Positions 1-12,100 of a DNA stretch of 64,000 bases are shown here, one piece after another. A program made the translations under genes and the position numbers. Position 1 is the first letter of the stretch; every line of letters starts with the position of its first letter. A model generated the notes under the pieces. That model was not told the DNA's origin. It did no database searches and saw only the letters and a program-made list of their open reading frames with translations. Source of the stretch: Ophiura sarsii (lineage: Eukaryota > Echinodermata > Ophiuroidea > Amphilepidida > Ophiuridae); assembly GCA_035610835.1 (NCBI GenBank), contig CM069452.1, positions 65,010,919 to 65,074,918 of the forward strand. Direction: 5' to 3'.

Positions 1-100
1 TTACATGTGTTCTTGAAACTTTGCCCGCCTCAATAGCCTCACCAAATACGTCGTAGATTGCAAGGGTTGTCTTAGGTGAGTAAGTTCTTCGGCCTTGAAC
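1..100 (-). CDS. C-terminal Myb/SANT-like exon, cut by window edge
   Basis: Acceptor TTTTCTTTAG at 101-110; phase 0 reading gives VQGRRTYSPKTTLAIYDVFG then EAIEAGKVSRTHV up to the edge. The pattern (aromatic residue after a basic pair, then a helix with a Phe, then 'I..GkV') resembles the short Myb-like helix segment found after the integrase core in related animal proteins. The final bases could also contain a donor (CAT|GTAA), so the exon may end just inside the window. Confidence 0.65.
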
Positions 101-3100
101 CTAAAGAAAATGGAAGAAAAATCAGAATATTAATTTCCCTATTTTAACTGGATCTATCATTATTTTTTTTGTGGGGGTAGATGTATCATGTTTGTACTTT
201 GTGGGAATTTTAGCCAAACTCATTTTAATTTGAGGATGTGGACCATACTCTATGTGATCATCATTGTGAATGCATGAATGATCAGAAATTACAATTTCTA
301 TAATAAACTCAATCCTATATTTAAAAGTTGATTCCATAATGAATAGCGAAAGCTGCTACTTACCCCTGTGTAGGCCTTCTGAATGATTTCAGCTTCCCTC
401 TCTGTACAATGAAACAAAATAAATTGTGTATTGTTAATGTCATATTTCTTTACAGTTTTACACTCAGAGGAAGCGTCTTTACAGCCTAGACATCAGACAG
501 CAACGATGTCCCCCTCCACATACCAGAAACAAAACAGGAAGGCTCAAATAGAATAGATGGACAAATAACTTACAGAAGATGACATGGTAGAGTAAAGTAA
601 GCAAATTGTCTTTCTTTATAAATGTATTAAATTAGAAATAGGTTCATTCTATAAATTCTACCTCCTCCTTCATAATACTGCTAATATAAATGTCAACTAC
701 ACAATTATAGTAAATCATAATTGATATATAGCCAATGTTTAACTTTTTGTTCTAATAATGATTAAAGTCGTAGCACAATTTGGTCAACTGACATGTATGA
801 GGTTATGGTATAATGTATTATAATTATTTACCTGCTGACATTTTTTTTGGTGTACTGTGTTGATATTGATCCTGTAATGGAAAATGAATTGACAATAACT
901 TATGATTATAGTAACATAAATTCATGAATTAATTGTGTTCTTTAGCACACACGCACATGGCAATGCTGTGTCATATGCACATGGCAACACTGCACTATAC
1001 GCATACGCCAGCGCCTTTGATTATACGCACTGACGATATTATTATTTGAATTATTCAGCTCCCCTACAAAATACATCATTGTCTCATAATATATAGAGTG
1101 TATCTGCAGAAAACCAATGAAATTGCCTGCTGACATCAAAAACCACAAAATATTATCCTTTAATTAATTAGCATAAATTCATGAATATCAACAATATCTA
1201 AAGAGCGTGTGTAGTGGATAACATGCAGGATTCATAATACAAAGGTTGCACGGCAAGTTCTATCCCCGCTACGTCCAACATTTTGTATCCGTGGGCAAGG
1301 TACAGTCTCAATTGCCAAAAAAGACATGCTTCATTTCTACTCACTTTTTCATTTACTGCTGTTGCATTACTCATCCTGGCTGTAAGACCTATGTCCAACA
1401 GTGGGACTGTTAAAGTCCGACAGAAGTCGCCGGAGGTGCTTGCTCCTGGCTGTAAGAGCTGCTGTTGCGTTGCTGCTGCTGCTGCTGCTGCGTCAGCTGT
1501 GCTCCTCTGTTCCTTGGAGGTGCTTGCTCCTGGCTGTAAGAGCTGCTGTTGCGTTGCTGCTGCTGCTGCTGCTGCGTCAGCTGTGCTCCTCTGTTCCTTG
1601 GAGGTGCTTGCTCCTGGCTGTAAGAGCTGCTGTTGCGTTGCTGCTGCTGCTGCTGCTGCGTCAGCTGTGCTCCTCTGTTCCTTGGAGGTGCTTGCTCCTG
1701 GCTGTAAGAGCTGCTGTTGCGTTGCTGCTGCTGCTGCTGCTGCGTCAGCTGTGCTCCTCTGTTCCTTGGAGGTGCTTCCTCCTGGCTGTAAGAGCTGCTG
1801 TTGCGTTGCTGCTGCTGCTGCGTCAGCTTCTCTGGTGCTCCTCTGTTCACAAATAATGTATCAAAATGTAATTAATCAGCCTACACATTGATAATCTGTC
1901 TTCTTTTGATATAAAAAACAGGAAGAAATACATTCCAAAATCAAATCAAATCTCATCTCAGTGTCATAGCGATTTACGGCTGATAACATAATAAATTGTT
2001 TGCATTACATTACATTGTAACATTGTTTGTTTTATATATCTTTCAAAGTTTTTATTATCAGCAAAAATCATTTTTGTATGCATTTGAAATTAGATCGATT
2101 TACTAGTAGTAGATCTATTTACTGAAACATTTTCTGAATATGCATGTCAGGTGCTGTATGCCACTATTTGTTGAATATGTGAAATTGAGATTCATCAGTT
2201 GGAAAAACACATGACCGGTACATTAGATTAATTATATTGGGCCGTATTCTCGTACTAAACATGGTTTTAGCTTAAAACTGTGTCTAACTAAACGTGTGTT
2301 TGTCTTTTAAACAATGTGTTTAACAAAACACGGTTTTAAACTCTGTGAATCTCGTCCCCAAGAATGGTCGTGCGTTACTGTTTTCAGGTATTTGTATTTT
2401 TGTTGTGGCCCTAATGGATTACAATAGATATCGACAGAATACCTCAAAAGCACATGTATTTTTAATACTACACCATCTGAAAGTCCGCTTGCAGTGGGCA
2501 TGTTTGAGTGATTATTCAAGGCATATAATTGGTGTATGAGTTTAGTTACAACATGCATACCCCATACCCATTACCCATGTTTGAATTTAGACACTTTTTA
2601 GTGAGTTAGAAGCGTATTTAAGTTAAACAAATTTGTGAGAATTACGTCTAGTTAAACGATGTGTCTAAAGTCAAAGTTAGACGCATTTTTAGCTTAAAAC
2701 CATGTTTAATTACGTACAAGAATATGGGCCATGTTTTATGGATGGCGTTAATGGTTACCAAGTACTGTGAACGGTCGGTCTTTCAAATATTTAAACAATT
2801 ATTAGACCTACAATTTCATGATGAACTATAACTCCGAAAATTCCTTGTTATACCAACATAAAATGTTAAACATTTTCACAGTTTTGACCATCGGAACAAC
2901 TGATACACAATTATTAACCTTGAATATATTAATCATTTTCAGGTGCAATTTCACAGTTTTACCCCAAATGAAATAATTATGTTTTATTCTTAACCTGTCT
3001 AGACTCGGCCTTTGCTTCATCCATTTTCTGCACTGCATGAATCGCCTCCTGTGGTTTCCTGTGGTCGAGGTAGTGTTTCTGCGCCGTTGCAGTAGAGTGC

Positions 3101-6100
3101 ATCAAATGACGCGATGTACTTTGTATATACTCTTGGTTGTTGGTGAGCCACACCTGCAGATAGAAAAGACAGATTCAAAAACACTTGCATGTACAAATTG
3201 AGATTCTGATAATTGGATTATCGTTCCAGTGTTATTGTGAGTATATCAACATTTGCGCCAGGCCTTTAAATAAGAAATGAAAAGGGCAGGCAATTTGAAA
3301 GGGCCACCAACAATTACATACCTTTGAATGTAGTAAAAACAGTTAGAAATTGAGGGCATCAAGGCTATTAGGTGGGGCATCGAAGGCAATTGTCTTCGAT
3401 TCCTTTGATTAATCCAAGCACTGATTTGCGCAAGTCCATTGACCAAATCTTTAAGACATCTTTAAAAAGTCACTGTGCAAAGTCACACATTTCTCCCACT
3501 ATTTATGACCTGTTCACAGACCGTCATAGGTCGTCCGTTTATATGGGTAGTTTGCTCCTCAGATTGACCACCATTGATTGATCCTCAGATCCTTGTTAGG
3601 TCGTCCGTAGGAAGAGACCTTATGGCAGTATCCTTCATGTGTATGTAGTCTGTGTGTGTTGTGTGTATAGTCTGTCTGTCAACAATTTGGTATGCACTTT
3701 TTGTTTTGTCCATTTCTTTTCCATACAATGACCAATTGCAATCACACTTCGGTCATATATGCAACATAAAAACCTTCATATGTTAATGAGGTCAAAGGTC
3801 ACATACCAAGATCAAAGGTCATATGAGGTCAAGATGTAAAATTGGATGCATATGTAAAATTGATTACATTTAAACAGATGAATTACGTTTGCAACCAAAC
3901 TACCCATATAAACGGACGACCTATTTGGGACCGCTGTCCCTATTTTATATTGAACCTACATTAAGCATAAATCTATGTTAACAATTTCCATACCACTTGC
4001 AGTAAAAATCATTAAACCTGTGCTGTGTGAACAACATTAAATCAAATCCTGTGGTGCAAACATGTAACACGCACACATATTTAATTTTATACTTTCTGAT
4101 TGGTTTGTTATATAACTGCTAAGCTTTTATGAATTTTAAACATACACTTAGTTTAAACATGTAATCCAATATGAGTAAATTGTTTACTCACATTTTAAAT
4201 GATTCCATTTATATGATGTGTGGAATTGAGGAGAAATCATTCACTCATTTCATTTAGATGTTTGAATAAAATAAATTCATCATGATTGTTATGAAGATGA
4301 AAAGGGTTGGATATTTATTACTTACCTGAGTTTCATTAAAGTGGCGTACTCTGGACGCACTAAATTTTCTTTTAAGGCCTGTAACCTCGTACCATGTCAT
4401 CGTAAGATCCCGGGCAGTTGATTGGATCCTTTTCCCCTTTGTATTCAAAAATACAAAGGGTACTAAGGATTCCGTGGGTCTCATTACACTTATATATAAC
4501 TGCAGCCATCTATATGGCATAGAGGCTACTACAACCTCACAGTCGCCCAATCTGCAATCTGTTTTGTGTTTTGTGACCTGTTGTGATTTAGAGTGAGAAA
4601 ATATTCTATTAATCTTTTCAGAAGGCATTATCATCTGTAATAAACAATTTGAAGTTAGCTTTGATCTCAACAATAAATATTTAATTGGAATTTTCAGGTA
4701 CTGCTGTACCTTTCATTTGACTACATAATTTTCACCATTTCAGATACATACAAAGTGTACGTAACAGGAGGGGGAAAAATTATAACCTTCTAAGCGTACA
4801 TAATTTATATGGCGATCTTGAGAGGCCTGCATTTTATATCAAGCCATCAAATGTTCAACATTTATTGCGCATGCAACTCGAGAAGTAAAAAGGTATGTAC
4901 GCTCTGTACGTATGTGAAAAGGCTTAGAAGTAGCCTGTTTTGGTTAATTCTGTATGGACTTTGTTCATTCATGTATTCATCGCCAATATCACAATCTAAT
5001 GTTCGGCCCAATTTATATGAGGTGTAGATGAAAATGGGAGAGCCTTTCAATGATCGAACATACACACGTTCAATGGTCAAACATTTACTTTTTACAATGT
5101 TATTAATGTCATATACACCCGTTCCGATGTTGTCAATGATTTTTAAAGATTAAGATGGATTTTTTCTTTGTTTTCTCCAGGAATGTGATATATAGCTTAC
5201 TCACAGGAATGACGCGTGTCTGTGTAGATGGATCAAAGTAGAGGTTATCCACCTCCTCTAACGTCATATTCGATATAGCGTCTGACCTGGTAGCATTACG
5301 CAACATAAGCTGCACTATCAAGATATTCCGGAATGTAATGATCTCTTTCGACGTGAGCTCTTCTGTGATGTTTTTTTCTGGCAGGTATGAACAAACAAAA
5401 ATAACAACAAAATATCAACACAGATTAAAGGTAGATGTTCCGATTTTCAACTTGAAGTTTTCTATTCTACATGAAAGGTCATCCTTAAAACGTCGTGTTC
5501 CAAAGTTTGAGTTGTATAGCTCTAATGGTTCTTATTTTAGACGCACAAGATGCTGTGAACTGTACCCATTGAGTAGTACACAAACTATATCGGTGGTTAC
5601 CACCATTCGCGGTAATTAGACGTTATTTCATCGATTTCTCCGTAATTATACCGATTTAGGCCGTCAAATTTCAGTATGATGATGAGAAAAATACAAGCTT
5701 TCATATGATATGAAAATCTCCGTATGTTTGAAATAATTCTGTGTTACGAAAATGTGATCGGGTCATCTACCTTTAATCAAACATTTTTTAATTGATTACT
5801 TTCATTTGGAGGAAGATCAACTAGATTAAATACGTTTCATACAAACAGCCACAATGTCATGGTTCAATGCACACGTAAAGGTCAAATGACCATTTCAATC
5901 CTTGCACACATCTTCATGATTTGCCCTGTATAGGCGCTATAGTGTATAGGCGCTATAGTTTTGGAGTTATACAAATATTTATTCATTATTTGTTGACTGA
6001 TCAGATCGTGTCTGTATTTGTCATCTATCATTAATGAAACCTACCATATAATCACTAATTTGACCTACCTTCGAATGTTAGCATGAGTTGCGTTGACTTT

Positions 6101-9100
6101 GTAATAAAAGTATCGTGCTCTTCGATGGTCATTTGTTCCACTGAAAAGGAATTATTTAATGGTTAAAGTACGGAGTAACTTTGGTAAAATAATGTCACAT
6201 AATCTAACACACTAAAATAACTGTCCAGTACACCTTTAAACTGGCTGCAAAATATCTGCAATGTTGTGATGCATAACATGACTTGAAAGCCACAAGAGGG
6301 TGGTAATCTTACTATAAAGCTGGAAACGGTGTATGTTTGTTTGTTTGTGTGTGAAATTGGTTAACAATTGGCTCCAAAAACAGCAAAAAACCTCTCAGAT
6401 TTGGCTCATGAATGCCACTAGAATTGAACAACATTGTGCGTTGCGCGTACTGCACAGCGTAGTCTTACCGTGGTAACGCGTCGCGTGTATGTTTGCGCAA
6501 GGGCTCACTGCCGCGTCACACGCACTCCTACACATGGCGCAGAAGCCACACGTGAATAGGCCTGTTGGTAGGGATATTTGGTGTCAAACCGTGTCATGTT
6601 GGGGGGGGGGGTGTAAAACCACGGGAAATGGGTTAATGAAGCAACCTGATTTCTTTACTTTAAGTTAGTTGGCATGCCAAACAATCTAAATGACCGAGGG
6701 TTAACGAAGTAGCCACGGGAAATTGTTTAGGGAGGGGTTGTGATTATAAATCAACCTGGTTTGGGTGGTGTATGGGGAGGGTAAAACCACGGGAAATGTT
6801 TCGGAAATGGTTAGGAGGGTTATGATTATAAATCCACCTGGTTGGTGTAGTTGCAGTACGCGGGCGGTTGTAAGGGGTTTGAGAGATAGGGGCTAATAAA
6901 GTAGCCACGGTAAATGGTTTAGGACTGGATATGGTTATATAAATCAACCTGATTGATTGGGGTTGTAGGGGTTTATAATGCCTTTAGGAGGGATATGGTT
7001 ATTAATCAACCTGGGGGGGTTGTAGGGGGTTTATGTGGTTTCAGAGGTAGGTAATGTGGCATAACCATCTAGCGGGGACCCGAGCGTAGCGAGGGTACGC
7101 CGCTAGTAATAATAATAATCAGTATTTATATAGCGCCTTTTCCAAAGGTTCAAAGCGCTGTAATTTCGCTGCTGGTGAAGCATACTAAACAATGCAACCT
7201 CCAGGCAGCAGCTAAATCAGCGCCAATTTGCGACATATAAACACACATGAACAACATCCACCATTTTTCAATGCAGCTCCCCAAATACCATTAGGGCAAG
7301 GAAGTTTTTGATAACCGAAACAACTAATCACAGATTTTGAAAGCAGGAGGAAACTGGAGATCCCGGAGAAAACCTGCGAGAGCGTGTATGGATCATGATA
7401 AACCAAATGCACATAAAGCCCGACCGAACACAGATTTCGAACCCGGGATTCATTGGTGCAAAGCGAGGGTATCTACCACTGCGCCAACACGCTCTCCCAT
7501 AATACCGAGCTTATGTTGTATTATTAGGCTTTGTAAAACTTTTTCAAGATGTCACATCCATGAAGGTATCTTTATACAGCGTGCATTCTGGAGGCAAAAC
7601 AAAGATTATAATCAAATTTTGATAAACGGTATATGCTGCTGTGTTATTGTGTAGATGAATTTATCAAATTTAAACATTGGTGGGGAAAGTCATCCACTTA
7701 ATAACTACGGAATATATTTTTGATTATTTTTTTGTACAATTACACAGTGCATGTACCATTTTTTCAGTCGAACAAACACCTAGCCATTCAATTCATAAAG
7801 AATTTCTTTAAACAGGATAAACGCTGTCCTAAAAAGAACTTCTTTTAAAAAGGATGGTAGTTGTCCTCACAAAATATTGCTATGTTATGTTGCCATCTTC
7901 AGTAGATAGCTGATATTCATACATTACAATTTCCACTTCAACATTAGTATAACAACATGGAAATATCATTAAAATGATCACAAAATGTTTCAAATTATCC
8001 AAGGTAACTATTCCAGCACATTTTAAGTACATTCAGCACAATATCAATTGTAGTATGGGTGCACTACACTAAATGGGGGTATCCCCTCCTACCCTTAAGA
8101 TATGTTTAAAACTAGAATCTGAAAGTATGCATGACAAAATCCTCAATTTTAAAGATTTTGACTTGTGTGTGTGTGAGTGAGGGGGAGGGGAATGAATTCT
8201 TTGATTTTTTCATTTATACCTTCAATCTGTTTTTTCACCCGTGACGAGCGCTGTGCGCATGGTCTTGTTTGCCCTCTCATCCGCATCCTCATCAACTCTT
8301 TCAACTGGGTGAGCCGTTTAAAGCTCACAGCCAACCCACCTATTTTTTGTTCAATTGCTAAGCAACTGAACAGGTGAGTCAGCTGTGAACAATAAAACTT
8401 CATGGTGGGTGGGGCATGATTTTTGTTAGCCGCCAGGCGATCCAGTGCTCTGTGGAAGAAAATAGGGAGATATTACTATGATGATCAGGTCATGAGTTCA
8501 AAAGAGTGCACATTGATGAAACATTTTAATACATAAATGTGCCTTATAATTACCCAGGTTTAGTGGACAGTGTACATGATATATCAAAAAGAATTAAGAC
8601 TCACTTTCACTGAACCATGATCAATTTGATTTCATAGCAAGGTACAAATATAAAATATAAAATCCGGAAAAGGTGAGGAAAATCATCATTGACCATAAGC
8701 GTGACGCGAGCATACATCATAATCCGTGTGCGTGTGACCATAATCGTAAAAGTAACCCAGGCGTACGCGCGGAGATTAAGAACCAAATATTTCTCGCCAA
8801 TTTGGAACCAATTAAACTATAACATTGACATTCAAATTCTTATCATGCTTATGATAAAATTGATGTTGATTTCCAAGTATTGATTTGCATTTTTATAAGC
8901 TACACATACCTTCCAATATCTATGTTAGAGGCTTCTAACAGCCACCTTACACTGCTGGTTTTTTTACCCAGTAGGGTTGACACAGCCCCGGCAACTATAT
9001 TGGTAACAGCCATTACCGACTGTGTCTGGCGTGTGTCTTTTCCTATGGCCAATAGGTGCGTCTTTAAGGTTTCCATTATGGTAGCTGTGAAGTGATTTGG

Positions 9101-12100
9101 AATGAAGTAATATGTAAGTGAGTGAGATTGAAATAGATTTAGAGAATAAAGGTATTGTTTTTAGACCGTACCCGTGTTATATTGTCTGACATAAATGCGG
9201 ACGATAGTATTATTTAAAGTAGAACTGCGGCGTCGTTGTTCTATGCAATACCTTTATTCTCATTCTTAAACAATGCACCACCTCCCCGTGTTAAGTTGTC
9301 TCATCTAGATGTCGCCGATTTCTCTGAGAACCAATGAGATTGCTTAAACTTTCTTATCTGTTTAAGAATTGTCAATTAGAACCATGTTACCACAACAAAA
9401 CAATAATATACCAATGACTGGACATGTGCATAATTTCAAAATGTTATAACTATCAATTGTCTAACCTTCTGTCTAAGCATAATGGTAAGGGAAATGGTAC
9501 TTTTTTATTGATGCTTAAACAGTATTTATGAAACCCCACAATATAAAATAATTTTTAAATAGAATTAATATGTGTATACGATTTGTGTCCTTGGCAAGAT
9601 CAGACATTCGAGGAGAATCTCGGAATCCATTCTCACAAAGATTCCCGCCGGTAAAGTTGCGAAAATCCAAGTTGATTCTTATAATCTTGTCTAAACACAA
9701 TATTGCAATGGAGAAGAATCTATAGAATCTTGCATAATCCTTTTGCGAGATTCTAAATCTATTCACGCAACCTTTGACAAACTTCTTACCCTCCTTGGAA
9801 CTACACTACCGGCCAGAACTCTTAGCGCACACCATCGAGAGAACTTATTTCCCAAACACAAATAGTCTTGTACTTTTACCCATATCCAGGTCAAATCTTA
9901 CTTATTTAGGTGCCTGGATATCTTCTCATTCATAAATTCATCTTTCCTTGACCTTGTAGCCTACACATTTTCAAAATAAATATCTTTCCGAAGTCACTAT
10001 TTTCTCTATGGGGAAATCCCATGCAATTCGTGCCTCATTAATATTCATGACCTCATTATCGCTGATTTCACTCAATGGGTTTTACTTTGTGCGCTTGATA
10101 TGTCCCAGAAATTTGCTACTTTTAAGTTATCGATTGATGGACGACATGGTTTAATGTAATGATGACACAAATAGCTGTTAACACAAACTGAATGGAATTT
10201 GTATATGACTTGGGAATGCCGTATTGAAATGGATTATCAGGACAGACAACTATACCAATATTAGCCAATTCGGTATACAATGCGTTCAACTTAAAGTTTT
10301 ACAATTATCAGAGATAATGAAATCCTGTAACTAACTTACTGTGAATGGCACTTTTGCCAGTGATCGCCTTTGGCTTGATCTGGTGTTGGTTGTGTTTGCC
10401 CGTGATGAGGTCTCTGTATTGACGGTCAGTTTTCTGAAATATTGAGTAATTATAATTCAATTTCATGGTGCAATACACATTTGAAGTTATGATTTGGACA
10501 TTTTGAGTCCATTCCACCAACTTGTTTCAACCATGTTCCAATCTAACTGGAACCACCTCTTTTGTGTGGTGTTCTTTTTTAAAAATTATGATTGATATAT
10601 TGTTGTGTCAGCAAAATCGGTAACTTGAGCATAGCTCTTAGTAATAAAAGGCTGGATACAGAGCTTGCTTTTTCCTTTATATCTATCTTTGGTATTCCAT
10701 ATTGATTATATAAGGAAGAAGGACCATTCAAATGCATTATGCTATGTAATTGTAAACATCTTAATATGACAGACATTGTTGGTATGGGTTTCTTTCGAAG
10801 CCTTTGCCAAAAGTCTGCCTTGTTTGTATATAGTTTGATTAATTCCTTTTTTTAATTTGTTTGTAGGAATGAATCACAATGGATGACAACAAAACATGAT
10901 GACATCCAATGGCAGACTATATGATACAGACTATATGATACAGCAATCAGACAAGGTAAAATAATTACATTGTAATATTCATCATAATATTGTTTTTGGT
11001 GAGTCTGTCTGTCTGTTGAATGCCTGCGGATTCCTGTCCATCTGCCCATGCAATCGCTATGCACAGGGATCTTGCTGGTTGTAACTTCTTCAGTTATCTA
11101 TCAACACCGCACTATCGCACGTGCCCTAAATAACAAAGTGGCAGAGCATTGAGGGCATATGTTTCGTCCTGTGACCCAGGCTGTTGTTAATGCTTTGTTG
11201 CTATGCGCGCCAAAAACAAAACATTTTCGACGAACGCAAGCAGAACGACATCTTTCCCATAGAAACACACTACAGTCAACACAATAAGTAACTGACCAGG
11301 TAATAAACATGCTGATAACTCTGCAAGTATAACTCCTACATAAACATACTTAATTATAAAGTTGTTGTGAAATTTCTCTTCTTGAATTTGAGATATTACA
11401 CGCTAATAATGGTTGATTAATGAGGAAGTTACGATCCCAAACGTTAGGGCAAGTCTGATTTTCATTTTAACATTTTCTTTTCAACAGGGGGGGGTATGAC
11501 AGGTAAAGCGTGTGTGCCGTATTGATCAACCGTAACAATAACACCGGCCGATTATCCAACAACCAGGCCATCGACGGGTGAATTGGCACTACCACTACCA
11601 GTAATCAATAATTTGCAGATCTGAGCCCCCGTGTTGAAAATGAAAATGTGAAAATGAAAATCAGACTTGACAGTACATTTGGGATTGTAACTTCCTTAAT
11701 AATCAGCCATTATTAGCGTGTAATATCTCAAATTCAAGAAGAGAAATTTCTCAACATGTTTATGATTTAATATGCTAATTAATTGTGATGACTGTATAGC
11801 GCGTAATAGTTGTGTGCATATGCTGTATATGCGCCTTGCTAAATAAGCTTGAGGGCGCACTGGATTCACTTGCCATACATCACTTAATCTCACTCTAGCA
11901 AAAGGGTGCAACAATTCACTATTTACTTACTTTTAACCCATGTTTACCTGACCGGAGGTGTAAATCCAACCTCTTTGTGTACAGTCTCTGCTGGCACAAG
12001 GGGCACATTATCTGGGGAATTTTTCCCTCCCTCTCCTTTCGTCTGGATGTGATAAAAATACAATACAAAGTCAAATACATATATGAAAGAATAGCAGCTT

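Noticed and set aside
1283..1891. Plus-strand frames of 202 and 151 codons (Cys/Ala- and Leu-rich repeats)
   Set aside because: They are other frames of the 84-bp CTG/CAG repeat; splice-phase evidence supports only the minus strand, if any.
7400..7500. tRNA gene on the minus strand
   Set aside because: A and B boxes are present but no cloverleaf acceptor stem; it continues into a SINE body. The same applies at 61113, 26278 and 43735.
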